A stretch of DNA of 64,000 bases from Sepioteuthis lessoniana. Taxonomy: Eukaryota; Mollusca; Cephalopoda; Myopsida; Loliginidae. The position numbers and the translations under genes are program-made. Below the pieces are notes generated by a model, which was given only the letters and a program-made list of their open reading frames with translations, was not told the origin of the DNA and made no database searches. The stretch is from positions 7,110,630 through 7,174,629 of the forward strand of contig OY757904.1 of the NCBI GenBank assembly GCA_963585895.1, written 5' to 3'. How positions within the stretch are numbered: position 1 is the first letter of the stretch; every line of letters starts with the position of its first letter. Positions 22,320-33,535 of this stretch are shown here, piece by piece.

Positions 22320-25300
22320 ACAGGGCCGCGTTCGGTTCAGGTGAACCGCTGGAATCAGGAGGTTCATGCCTCCTGGTCGTCTGCTTCGTGTTTGCCTCTT
22401 GGTCGTCTTCTTCGACGATTCCGGTGGGAATCGCCGGAGAAATTCCAACTTAAGGCTCGAGACCTCCTTTCCTAAACAGGGCCGTGTCGGGGAGCAGATA
22501 TGTTCGAGGATCAATCTCAAATTGTGCGATCGCAGCTGAAGGGTTCCAGTAGCGAGCGTCAACCACAAAAGAGGTGTCTTAGCCAGAACGACTCCAAATG
22601 GCTAGATCAACCACAAAGTAGGGTTCGCTGTGTGAACGTATCACTCAGGGAGGCGCTAAGGTGATCGGAATGCAAAGTATCCGTGGAACAGATACTACAC
22701 TTTGATTTGCCCCTTTGGGAGCGAATCCCCTTCAACGACCAGCCGAGTAGCTCCACGAGCGGATCCGATACGGCACTCACCACTAAGTCCCGATACAGCT
22801 CCTTTTGAGGCCGAGAAAGGTCACTGGACCGAGGAAGCAAACGAAGGGCCTTACAGCACTCGGCGAAAAACAGTATTTTGCCCCTGGGCCTACGATGGCT
22901 CTCAGCCAAGGGGTTTGAAGCAAGATTAGGAAAAGCCACCTCAACCTTGCGCTTCCACACTGCTTCTCCCGTCAAGGATCGGCTCAGGAAACCTAACTTT
23001 TCAGCGAGGTAATGCCTCTCCAGGTCGGGCATTCCCAAGCTCCCATTGTGGGGACGTTGATAGCAGACCTGTCTGCAGACCATCAATTGTCGCAGCGCCC
23101 GGCCGATGGCTCTCAGGCATGGGAAGTACAGACAAGCGGTAAAGGATCAGGGAAAAGATGTACATGGCGCATACCTACCCTTTAAGGACAAACACCTTCG
23201 AAGCCAGGTACCCTCCTGTGCTTTTACCTTTTCCAGGACTTCCAACCAATTTCGCTCCAGTAGGAGGCCGGGCCCAAACCACACCCCAAGGATGCAGATG
23301 GATCTGTTGCACCAACAGAAAGGTGCAGGCAGGGGAACGCCATCCCTCTTGGCTCCTAACTGCAGACCTTCGCTCTTGTTAAAGTTTATCTTGGCTCCTG
23401 CAATCTGTTCGTACCTCATGATCGCCTTCTTGACAGCTTCTATGTCCGAGAGGCAGGACACGAAAACTGTGATATCATCAGCGTACAAGGAGACCTTTGC
23501 CCGTTGGTCGCCGACAAAGGGGATTCCGCGCAGGGCCGGATTTTCCCCTCCCATCCCTAAGTCTCTGAAGCAGGGACTCCAAAGCGAGGAAATAGAGAAG
23601 AGGAAACAGAAGACAACCCTAACGGATCGACTGCTCGATAATGAAAGGCCCCGAACGCTTCCCGTTCACCTGCACCACTGCCCGAGGGCTGTGATACAGC
23701 ATGACAATCTATCTGTGGAACTACGGCTCGAATCTGGTGGTCTCCAAAACCACCGCCAAGAACTGATGGTCCACCCTGTTGAAGGCCTTGGACTGATCTA
23801 AACTGATCAACGCGGCATCGGTGTTGTCTTCTATTCCCTCTGTGATCTTCCGAACCAATTGCAAATTATTCTGGATTGATCTTCCTTTCACAGCATAGTT
23901 CTGCTCAGGTCCGATTAAATCCCCGACAACAATCCGCAAACGGTTCGCTAAGATCCTGGCCCAAATCTTTAACTCTATTTAGCAGAGTTATAGGCCTGTA
24001 ATCATCTAAATCCTCCAAAACATGCTTGCCTCCTTTCTTCAGCAATGTGATCACTCCCATGCTGCTAGGGATGGCTCCCTGAGCAAACCAATGGTTGAAC
24101 ACATTCGTCAGAATAGGCACAAACATGTGCGACATCCTCAAGTACACTTTTTTGGGCAAAACATCAAGTCCTGGCAACTTGTCGAAGCTGACCTGCTTCA
24201 ACGCATCGTGGACTTCACACTCTGAAACTAACCCTTCACAAGCAGCCGCTTCCCCCTCCCGAAGGCGGGGGAAGTCAGCAAGATACCTACGAAACTCCTG
24301 AAGCGGGAAATCTGGCAAGCGGGCAAAACGATCACGTAAATGCGCCCGGAAGGCCTAACGAATCTCACGGCTAGACCGGAGCACATGCCTATCCGAGGAT
24401 TTAACGGACTCGATGTAATGATGAGGAAACCTTCACGCTTCCCCCTCACGAACGTATGAGTTACATTTCACGGCTTCTTTGGGAACTCTTTTTAGCCTAG
24501 ATCTAACTACGTATCCCTGATAACGCTCGCTAACCTCGCGCTCAAGGTCCTTCCTAACTAGATCTACTGCTAGGGAATCTTCCCTCTCTACCGCCCGGGA
24601 AAATCTATCCTCGAAGGCCTTCGCCTTCTTGGCCCTATCTAATCCGAGTTCGTGGCCGTATTTGATGGCGAAGTCCCTAACCTTATATTTTAGAGAACCC
24701 CTCTACTTATTCCCAACTACCACCCCCACTAACGCCCGCTGAATAAGGGACTCTAGCCGGTTTCGGATGTCCTGTATCCCCAATAAGGAGGTATTGAACT
24801 TCCAGTATCCGGCCAGACTTTACTTACCGCAGACTGACCCTAAAGAGTTTATGGTCAGTCAACCCTATCCAGTAGAACGTGAGACAAGAAACGAAATCGG
24901 TGTCAGTTCGCCTAATACTCTGTCCAGGTAAGACCTTATACGGACAGAGGGCGAACTATCTATCCACGTCCACATTTCCCTCCCTGGATGATCCAGGCGA
25001 AACCTGTCGACCAAGTTGAAACGGTCCATGAAGTCGACCAGGCTGCTTTCACACCTGTTCAACCCATTAGCACCCCCAGCCTTATCTATCTTGGGGTCAA
25101 GGATCGCATTCCAATCCCCCACTAGATCTATCCGTTTTGAATCGTCCAGGAACGGCCGAAAAAGGAGCGTCTCTCACCAGCAGAATTGAGCACATAAACC
25201 GAAAGGCGAAGCTTTTCACGGCAACATCAGCAACAATCACCTACAACGACAAGATCAACATCCGCGTTAAGGCTGTGTCCGATTAGCAAGGAGACACCAG

Positions 25301-25479
25301 CTCTACAGCAACCGCCGAATGCTGAAAGGATGACAAAGTCACCCTCCAGTACCCGAGCATCTGCTGCGCAAATGAAGTGAGTCACCCACACTGAAGTTCG
25401 GGAGTTCATTGAGCAAACGTGTAAACTTGCTCGGATCCCTCAGTCCCCTCGCATTCAGGCTAGCAAGATTTAAAGGCAT
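22320..25479 (-). pseudogene. Tx1/L1-like LINE ORF2 (APE endonuclease plus reverse transcriptase), decayed
   Basis: On the minus strand a start MPLNLASLNARGL at 25479 opens an ORF2 that runs left with several frameshifts and stops. The APE-type endonuclease is seen as GDWNAILDPKIDKAGG, FNLVDRFRLDHPGREMWTW and RIRSYLDRVL (about 25.12-24.88 kb). The reverse transcriptase follows: LDDYRPITLLN (24.0 kb), LISLDQSKAFNRVDHQFL (23.8 kb) and the catalytic YADD (about 23.48 kb), then NFNKSEGLQLG and LRRCLSLKGR. A C-terminal part extends to about 22.32 kb. The LDQSKAFNRVDH and YADD contexts are those of the Tx1 branch of L1-like elements. It would copy element RNA at a nicked chromosomal target; this copy is dead. 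The plus-strand 231-residue frame at 23106-23801 is its antisense shadow. Confidence 0.85.
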
Positions 25480-25481
25480 CC

Positions 25482-25694
25482 TTACTTACCTTCCCACTCA
25501 GTGTCTTCGATGGTCTTGAAGTCTGCGAGAGTTAGGATGCCGACGGCATGTACGAGGGACCCAGTGCCGTGGGTAGTAGTCACCTGACCATCCTTCGACA
25601 GTCCACCGACATACATTGGGAACCTGATTTTTATAGCTCTATAAAGGGAGGGGTGAACATAAACAGGGACCCTCCCTGTACAGAAATTTAACAT
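25482..25694 (-). pseudogene. Probable end of the LINE ORF1, just upstream of ORF2
   Basis: A 70-residue minus frame ends ...IEDTEWEGK with TAA, and two bases later comes the ATG of ORF2 (TAAGGATG). Such tight spacing is typical where ORF2 is translated by reinitiation after ORF1. I do not recognise the peptide itself, and the rest of ORF1 is not found upstream on this strand; see the plus-strand ORF1 at 25.9-27.0 kb. Confidence 0.45.
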
Positions 25695-25899
25695 TTTTTT
25701 TCAAAGAAGGGTGCTCCATTTCGACAATCTTACGCCAATGTCGGGCTGGCTAACCCTTTCCAGCCACTGCCAGACGCCCTTTGTCCAGCTGCTGACTGAT
25801 CTGACGAAGGTGGTCACCATGAATGCACCCTTGAAGTTTATGGGGTTAATGATTGCTTGATCGTTGATTTTTTTAAACATATGAGGGGCCCTAATGCTT

Positions 25900-27040
25900 T
25901 CTGAGGAAGAAGTGTTCTTAGTTTCAGCAGATACTGATTTGGATCTGGGAGTACTTTCGAGAGACAAACATCCTGCCTATCCCCAAAGTACGTAAGGGCC
26001 ATTGAGCCCAAAACGATATTACTAGTGATCTCCGACCTGCGAACAAAGCGTCTTGCATGCCTAAAAAGGGAGGGATTCGAAGAAGTCCTTAAAGTCACAG
26101 GTATCCCATGTCGCTACTTCTGCCGAAGAAGTTTTGCGACATGAGACATACTATTGCTATCACAAGAAGCCGCTCAAACACTCACGCAGGGTAACATATT
26201 GACTAAATTTTATAAACTCTAGCCGGAATATATGGAGATACGAAAAATAAAAGTCACGGTCACCAATCTCCCCGTTACCCTTGTCTTGGCCTTCTTTTTA
26301 TCCAGATACGGTCGAGTGGAGGATTTCGATGCGGTTCAGGGTACGGTAGGTGCTATGGTCGGGGATTACTCCTTCATGTGTTACAGGGGGGAAGGATTCA
26401 ATGCAATCCCCGACATCATCACCAATAACACCTAGCTGATGAGAGTTGTCGTGGAAGGAAGGCGGTTTCACTGCTGGGTGTGTAGGCAGTACTTTTCTGT
26501 CCTATCCCTATCATGCTCTTCGAGGGTTTTCTTTTGTGGCCTCCATGAAGCCGGCTGCGAAGGTGCACCGGGAGGGGTTATTTGTGCAAGTTGGATTTGA
26601 GAATCTTCCATGTTCAGGCCTCCTTGAGGCAGTGAGCTCATAGTGACGGATAGTCAAGATGGAATGGACTGGCTGAGACCTTGCCTTCCTTTGCCTGTTC
26701 GAAAAGGATTGATGATTCTCTCTCAGGTGTCTTTGCTGGAGTGTTTGACACCACAGTCACCAAAGGAGGTATTCGCCGGGAAACGGTCGCCGGGTCGGTC
26801 GCCTGAGTGAGAACGGTCGCTGAGGAGGACGCGATCGCCATCGTAGGAACAGTCACCGGAACAGTCGCCAGTGGAGGATCGGTTGCCAGAGGAGCAGTCA
26901 CCAAAGAAGGGTCGGTCGGTAAAGGAACAGTTGCCAGTGAAGGGTCGGTCGCCAAGGGAATGTTCGTCAGTGGAGGATCTGTCGCCAGATGAACGGTCGA
27001 CAAAGGAAGATCGGTCGCCGACGAGGTAGTTTGTAATCCG
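25900..27040 (+). pseudogene. Tx1-like LINE ORF1 (RNA-binding domain plus zinc-knuckle region), opposite strand to ORF2
   Basis: One plus-strand frame runs from about 25.93 kb through two point stops (near 26138 and 26221): FGSGSTFERQTS, KREGFEEVLKVTGIP, QGNILTKFYKL, then IKVTVTNLPVTLVLAFFLSR and YGRVEDFDAVQG, as in the RRM-like nucleic-acid-binding domain of LINE ORF1 proteins. After a frameshift near 26.43 kb, VVVEGRRFHCWVCRQ gives the start of a CCHC-like knuckle. A tail of SP/ER repeats (RSPE, SPVEDR) follows at 26.76-27.02 kb. ORF1 proteins coat the element RNA. The minus open frames over the same bases are less protein-like. It is divergent from ORF2 at 25479, which is odd and discussed in the findings. 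Confidence 0.65.
26760..27020. repeat. Roughly 30-bp degenerate tandem repeats in ORF1 tail
   Basis: Units containing GGATCGGTCGCCAG, AAGGGTCGGTCG and similar repeat about eight times. The period, being near a multiple of three and poor in stops, leaves long open frames on both strands (141 and 116 residues minus, 61 plus). Confidence 0.75.
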
Positions 27041-27427
27041 CCCTTCATGAACGAGGATAACACTGGGCATCAATTTTTTACTTGTTGAATGTTGTCTAGA
27101 TTTCTACAACTGATTTAGGGTATTTTTGCACTGCTGAATCAGAAAATGGCATTCGCCACTCTCCATCAGGTCAGGTTTTTGCGCTAAGTTGATTTGAAAA
27201 AAAAAAAAAAATCAGATCTTGTGACAAAATCGATTACATTTTTGTGGCATTATCAGCTGATTTTTGTCAACACATATCATCCTAAATATGTTTTTAAGAG
27301 AAAAAATGTTTTGCCAACAACATATATTAATTACCTGATAGAAACATTGATTACTGTAAACTGAATGGTGGGCATTGATAAAGGTAAGTACACATAAATC
27401 ACATGTTGCTTCACCATTGTTCAAACT

Positions 27428-27890
27428 TCAGGGCTTGAACTTCCGTTTCTTCGAATTCCTGGAATACTCAGCGGCAGGGAGGTCTCTCTTTAGATTCCAA
27501 CAGTAGTCAGCCATCATGACTGCGTCCCAGCGACCCTGATACCTGGTCTCCATCTCTTTCAGGTCCTGATGGAATCTCTCCCCCTGCTCGTCACTCATTG
27601 AACCCTGGCTCTCATGAAACCGGTCCATATGTGAAAATAGGTAGTGCATCTTGACGCTCGTGTTGCAGCCTAGGTTTCTGAAAGCAGTCAGCATGTTGTT
27701 GACAAGTTTTGTGTAGTTTCTGGCCTTATGGTTGCCAAGAAAGTTCTTCACTACCAGAAAAAATGCTTTCCACGCTTCCAGTTCCACTTCGTTCATTGAG
27801 TTTTCGAACTCTGTGGGCCTGATGAGCCTAGCTAGACATGGACCCAAATCTGGGTCCAGACACGGATGCCTGATTATAGCTTAAACTGGA
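27428..27890 (-). pseudogene. C-terminal part of a dispersed transposon-associated protein (SDEQGERFHQD family)
   Basis: The minus strand encodes about 140 residues with LGPCLARLIRPTEF, FLGNHKARNYTKLV, KMHYLFSHMDRFHES, SMSDEQGERFHQDLKEMETR and WDAVMMADYCWNLKRD, ending SKKRKFKP. I know this tail as a protein repeated many times in arthropod, cnidarian and molluscan genomes, which implies a mobile or amplified gene, but its biochemical role is unknown to me. The frame is open upstream without a true ATG, so the piece is 5'-incomplete. It sits between two LINE relics, supporting a mobile origin. Confidence 0.6.
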
Positions 27891-28091
27891 CAACGAGGTC
27901 CAGTGCTATACTTGATGATCAATGACCACGCACCCACGAGGGGGGCGCAAGGTATTATTTGTCTCTGCCTCCCACCAAACAGAACTTGAAAAAAAGTCAA
28001 TGACCCGAAGATCGATTATAATGGGGATTTAGGGGAGGGGAAGGTCTATGCAGGTCATTGGCCCACTTAGTACAATGTGGGTCTGATGAGG

Positions 28092-28295
28092 CTAGCTGGA
28101 CATTGACCTTATATCATATATCTTCATTGATGCATCGGGATGGGTCATCAGTGATGTTTCCTTTGGGTTCACGGCGGGGGGGGGAGGTTCGGGTCTTGCA
28201 ACATTAGACACCCTCGCCCAAATGACCCAGTTGGCATTGATCTTACGCCAACTCCCATCCCGGCAGCTAAACTGTGTATCTTTCACACAAGGCAA
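28092..28295 (-). pseudogene. Possible upstream piece of the SDEQGERFHQD-family gene
   Basis: A minus frame reads LPCVKDTQFSCRDGSWRK, NANWVIWARVSN and VNPKETSLMTHPDASM. Together with a run near 27.9-28.0 kb (FFQVLFGGRQRQ, CAPLVGAWSL) it lies in the right order and strand to be the degraded N-terminal side of the gene at 27.43-27.89 kb. That link is inference from position. Confidence 0.35.
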
Positions 28296-28499
28296 ATGAC
28301 TGCAGAAATGGCTTTATCCATGAGTATCACTTTTAATTTAGCAACAGCCAATGAAAGTTTGGCTTCTTTGATGACTGCTGAAACTTTCCTTTAAAATTGG
28401 GAGGCAACTTTGCTCTTGTTTTCCCGGTCGCGATGACGTCGTTATTCGGCTATTTGTTCAATCTGGTATGTAGTTTTTTCCCCTCCCCGAAACTTACAA

Positions 28500-28700
28500 T
28501 AAAAAAAATACAGTACATAAATATAAAATTGCAATTAAAACAGACTTCGGTTTAAAATTGAAATATACGTTTAATTTTTTTTTCCAAAAACTTAATTTCA
28601 ATAAAAACACCGTATATAAATATACAATTACGAACTAAACAAACAGATCCCGTGTATTACTATTGAACTACGCGTTTAAAATTTCCCTATCGAATGTTTT
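28500..28700. repeat. Diverged direct duplication, about 90 bp
   Basis: The order AAAAATACAGTACATAAATA, AATTGCAATTAAAACAGA, ATACGTTTAAT recurs as AAAACACCGTATATAAATA, AATTACGAACTAAACAAACAGA, CTACGCGTTTAAAATTTCC. The spacing is about 95 bases, with strong divergence. Confidence 0.5.
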
Positions 28701-28763
28701 GCGAAAAAAAAAAAAAAAACTATCAAGAGAAAAAAACCCCACAAATTATGTATTAAGTAACAC

Positions 28764-31560
28764 TTAGGAATCTTCACTTATCCACAACAAATTTGTTGCT
28801 CTTTCTGCAGCGCTGGTAATATTTTCCAGGGCCTTTCTTTTTACAGTTCCTGAAATGCCGATGCTTGTTAAAGCTTTACTCATCGACATTGCATTAAATC
28901 CACGACACCCCACTTCGACTGCTTGGCATATTGCCAGGCAGCCATTCACTCGACATTGTTCCACGAGCGGTTCGTATTTGGCAATATTCCTTTCATGCGT
29001 GGATTCCATGTTTTCTTCCCACGGAACCGAAAGTTCCCACATTATTAATTTCTTCGTGGAATTCCAAAACTTTATTATATCCGGTCGGAGCTTTGTCTCC
29101 ACAATATGTGCGGGAAACTTTGTCTGCCTTTCCAGGTCCACCAACAATTGCCAATCTGGCGATGAAGATAACAGCGTTACTTTACTTTAAGACTGAGGCT
29201 GTTTTCTGCTTTCCGCTCTTACGAAATTAATCTCGTGTCTTTCGGGTCTGAATTTATTCAATTTCATTGCCTCCGATGCCGCTTCAGTAATAGCTTTGAT
29301 GATCTGACCGTGTCGCCAACGATAACACCCTTCACTTAACTATCTTGCGCATCCTGAGAGAAAATGTCGTAAAGATCCTTTACCCACGCACAACTGACCG
29401 GCTGGGGTATCCCTTTTGCTTCATTTGTGAAGGTTTGATGGGCTTGGAAGAACATCGTGAACTGCCTGGATCTGGAATCTGAGATGGACGAAGTTGGACC
29501 CTCACAAGTCCGATCAGGTTATTCGTCGCCGAACATAATTTTCCTATCTGATCCTTTAGGTCTTTAGAGTCTTTGTACAATAGCGCCTCTCTTGTGCGTG
29601 TCACCACAAACTCTTCTTTGAAACCCCTGAAAGGAAGTTGGATCGCGTTGGTGGTCCCGTATAATGCCGCGCGACTTAGGCTCTTTGGCAAACCCAACCA
29701 TCTCCTTAAGTAGTCGCTTATTTTTCTTTCCATTCCTTCTACTGTCGTAATAGCTACCTAGTATAACATGAGTGGCCATAGTATCTGCGGGAGAACTACG
29801 TGTTGATACAACCACGCCTTAAACTTGCCGGGCAATTCTGATTTATCTATCTTCCTTAGCCAATCATCAAGGTCAACCCCTATTCTTTTAATTGCTGCTT
29901 GATCCTTGGTGCTGCTGTCGAACCATTTGCCAAGGCTCTTTACAGGCCTCTCAGTCAAAGTTGGGATGAATTTGCCGGCGATTGGGAACCGTACCGTGTT
30001 TTTAATCCTTCCCTTTTGTAGTACTAGAAACCTAGATTTTCCTGGTTCAAACCTCATGTGGGCCCATACTATGATTTTTTCCTAATCCCCTTACTATCCA
30101 CTTACAGCCGATGACTGATGATGTTGTCACTGTAATATCGTCCATATATGCTTTCAATGGAGGCTGCCGAATGCCGGACTTTGCCATTGGACCCCGACAC
30201 TTCACTTCTGCCGACTTGATTATCATATTCATCGCAAGGGAGAAGTGAGTGGCTGAGATCGTGTGCACCCGGTTATTATTCCCCTTTCTAATCTATGCCT
30301 GTTCGATGTTTTGGTATTCGACGTAACTCTCAAATTGAAGTTATTGTAATAGTCTAAGATAAGGTTACTGATGAAACTGGGAACATGATATCTGCGGAGT
30401 GTCTCTTCGACTATTTTATGCGGGATTGAACCATATACATTTGCTAAGTGCTAGACCTAGCAAATGCACCGCTAAATTTCCGTTGTTTTCTCTAGCTTCA
30501 CGTATAAGCTGCGATACCACGCCAGTATGTTCAATGCAACCTGGCCTTCCAGCGACACCTTTCTGTACTGATGTATCAATGTACTCGTTCATTATTAGGA
30601 ACTTAGAAAGGCGCCTCGACAGAATCCTGAAGAATATTTTCCCTTCCGTGTTTAGTAGCAATATTATCCTGAATTGGTCGATTTCTTTTGAATTTTCTTT
30701 TTTTTTGGGATCCACACACCTTCAGCTCGCCTTCACTGATCCGCTACTCTCCCCTTCTTCCAGATTGTGCGCAATACTTTCCATAATAACTTTTGAATGC
30801 CAGGACATCGTTTATAAACTGTGTATGGAACTCCATTCGGACCCGGAGCTGTGCTTGTTCTATCTGCCTTAACCACCCCTTGAATTTCTTTCCATGTTGG
30901 AGGTTTAAATTCAACACTAGGAGGTTCTGGACTAATCAGGGAGTTTACGTTACCGAGTTCCACGTCTCTGATTAGATCGCTGAAGGTGTCACCGAGGTGG
31001 GCGTTTATTTCTTCCACTGGGCTCTCCAACATACCACTCCTCTTATCACCGAGTAACTTACGAGCAAATCCGAATGGATTTGCTATGAAATTTGCCCTCT
31101 TCCTGCCTCTCTCCTTTCCTCTCCTTCTATGAGATTCTGCTCTTCGTATAGCTTTAAGCTTCGTTTGTAATATACTCCTAAGCTCTCCAAGGGCTGGCCG
31201 AACCTCGGGTCCTTCGGTTGCATGTTGTTTCTTCAGGGATCTGAGCTCCCCCCGCTCTTATCTTTTTGATCTTTTCTGCCCTCCAATTCATTTCATAAGG
31301 AACCTTTGGCTGACTTGGTTTTTTTATACCCAAATCTCTCCGCTGCAAAATTAGTGATTATCACTGTGAGTATATCTATCCGAGCCTCTGTTTCCTTTTG
31401 AAGATAGACGTACGATTTCGCAAACGGCCCTATCAAAATTCTGCCAATCCCCAATGTGGTTCGAAGGGGGTCATTTGATATTTGGTGTTGTTGACGCCAG
31501 TTTACGGGTGACATTTTCGTGGAGAGACTGTTTTTAATATAAATTCCGTTCAAAGCATTG
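28764..31560 (-). pseudogene. Second LINE: reverse transcriptase with C-terminal zinc/endonuclease-like domain, decayed
   Basis: Minus-strand pieces in order from 31.55 to 28.76 kb make one broken ORF: SPVNWRQQHQ; PPTWKEIQGVVK, APGPNGVPYTVYKRCP and KVLRTIWKKGRV (31.0-30.7); IDQFRIILLLNTEGKIFFRI and YIDTSVQKGVAGRPGC (30.7-30.5); SLAMNMIIKSAEVKCRGP and the catalytic AYMDDITVTT (30.2); KSLGKWFDSSTKDQ (29.9); YLRRWLGLPKSL (29.7); SLRHFLSGC, part of a zinc-knuckle-like segment (29.35); and KLRPDIIKFWNSTKK followed by WELSVPWEENMES (29.1-29.0). The RPD...E..VPWE spacing suggests a restriction-like endonuclease, as in R2-type LINEs. This is a different lineage from the Tx1-like element. Many frameshifts make it inactive. 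Confidence 0.8.
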
Positions 31561-31607
31561 ACTTCTGGTTTTTAACGGCAGCGGCTTTTTCATGTATTTA
31601 AAACCGC

Positions 31608-32730
31608 TTGCCTTATTTCTTTTTTCTTTTTGGAAGTGGAAGGGATAATTGTAATGTTTATAGAGTGGGAGCGACACCTTTACGAGTGAGGTCGAGTTTC
31701 ATTGGGTGCGCCATTCATATTGCCTTGTGCCACATTTTAGTAAAAAAACCCCCAAAGCTTTATAAATTACAGCAATATAGACTCACAAATCAATTACTAC
31801 TGAGTAGTAAGTTAAATCCTTATTGGATGGCCCCTTTATTTGTGGACTTGTGCTATATCTGTGCCACGCTTTTTAAAGACTTAGTCATGTTATACTGAAA
31901 GCCCAGGTTCCCAATGAGTCTGCTAAGAACTAAGTCTATAGGAAGTACTCTAAACAACTTGAGGACTGTTTACTAAACTAAGTAAAACTTAGTAAAATCT
32001 GAGAACTGTTTACACTGTACTTGTGAACAACACCGACAAGAGTACAACACCAACAATAAGTACTTCAACACTAAGACCTCGCTGATGTTATCCTCAAAAT
32101 ATTAGCGGTCTGCGCCATTTTTATTATATATATAGATGATGTATGTCGATGTGATACTTTCCTTTATTCTCGTACACATATATAAAAGTCCACACACACA
32201 CACATGCATATATGATGGGCTCTACCGTCGATATCAGTGTATGAGGGCCTAATAGTTCAATAAAAGATATAAACCGTCGGGTTATCAACAGAGATGCTTG
32301 TTTATAGTGGTAAAGGGTTGCGTAGAACCAGCCACACCTTCTTGGATAAACTCATAATAGAAGATTAGTGCATCTGTTTGCTACGGATTCTCCCAAACAA
32401 CATTCCCTAAGGACTGAATCCAGATTTTTTTCTCGTCTTAGATCAGTTGTTTGAAAATTTTATTGCATGAAATATAAGTTGAAGGTTGATCAATATTCTA
32501 TTTCTATGTTTTGTAAATAGTGTTATCTTTGAGGAAAATACGAATTTATTGTTTCTGTTAAAATTCAGTTTCCAGGTGACCGTTGTATTTTAAAATTTTC
32601 TTGTCGTGGCAATCAGAATTGGCTGAAATTTGAGTTTTCTACCATTTTTTGAAAACGAGGCTATCTTGTAATTTTTGAATTTTAAAATTTGCAATATAAA
32701 AGAATTTAATTTTGTGTGTTCTGAAAGTTT
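31608..32730. other. Stretch without recognisable genes
   Basis: The plus frame 31608-31898 begins beside the LINE end and includes RVGATPLRVRSSFIGCAIH, which I cannot assign. The rest is AT-rich with short TA and CA runs near 32.11 and 32.19 kb. Confidence 0.4.
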
Positions 32731-32734
32731 TTTT

Positions 32735-33085
32735 CTGCAGAATTCTCGGGTTGAATTTTCATCCTTTAACTTCGTAGAATTTCGGTAGTCGACTTCTTGC
32801 TTGATTTTAGTTTTATTTCTCGGGGAGCTTCTTGCCTGTTAGAATACTTATCGACGTTCCAAGAAGCGAGTGACGAACCAGTCTACTGGCTAAAATTTTT
32901 CCACCTTGACAGTCTGGCACCCAAGTTCGCACAAAGGACCCAATAGTAGTTTTCGACAAATAGTGGGAGGTAGCTTTTTTGTGCTGTATTGTCTGGTATT
33001 ACTTCTGTTTTTTTCCACTCCGGTCAAAATTAAGTGCTACACGTGGTCGTTTTGTTTTTTTTTGGTTAAAAATAGATTTTTATAG
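32735..33085 (+). mobile_element. LTR-E: LTR-like repeat with primer-site-like motif, copy 1
   Basis: It matches 38090-38415 in the same orientation: AGAATTCTCGGGTTGAATTTT, CTTCTTGCCT, TTCCAAGAAGCGAGTGA, a TCTGGC(A/T)CCCAA block, GGGAGGTAGC and TTACTTCT. TGGCACCCAAGTTCGCAC near 32914 resembles the TGGCGCCCAA lysine-tRNA primer-binding sites of retroelements, which would mark the LTR's right edge. No gag or pol was found beside it. Confidence 0.5.
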
Positions 33086-33535
33086 GTCTTCCGTCCGAAG
33101 AGATTTAGTTTTTATTTGGAACTGTTCAAAACCTTTTTCTTCCCCGAATGTTCAACAACGTAAATTTTGTGCAAAGGGAATTAGTCTATTGTATTCTCCT
33201 TGGAACTAGAGAAGTTGGTAAATAAAACCATTCCCTTAATTTTTCCTTTATCATTGTGGGAGCAATTTTAATGAGATGTTCTTAATTCTTGCATATTTAG
33301 AACCAAATATTTTCACCACCTGAGAATGGTCCGGAGGAGAATTTGAAATAAATAAAAGAATAATCTGTTATATTTTGAAAAAGCTTTAACGCTGACATTT
33401 GTAACGGCCTATTTACAGGCTTAATATGTTCTGAATCACATATATTTATTTTAATTTCCTACTTACACCAAAACAAGGTACGCGTTTGTATTTCCTAAGA
33501 AAACCTAGGGAAATATTAAGCAATTATTTGAGAAA

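Noticed and set aside
23106-23801. Longest open frame in the window, 231 residues, plus strand
   Set aside because: It is exactly antisense to the reverse-transcriptase part of the Tx1-like ORF2 (YADD, LLERNWLEVLEK on the minus strand) and has no protein-like features of its own.
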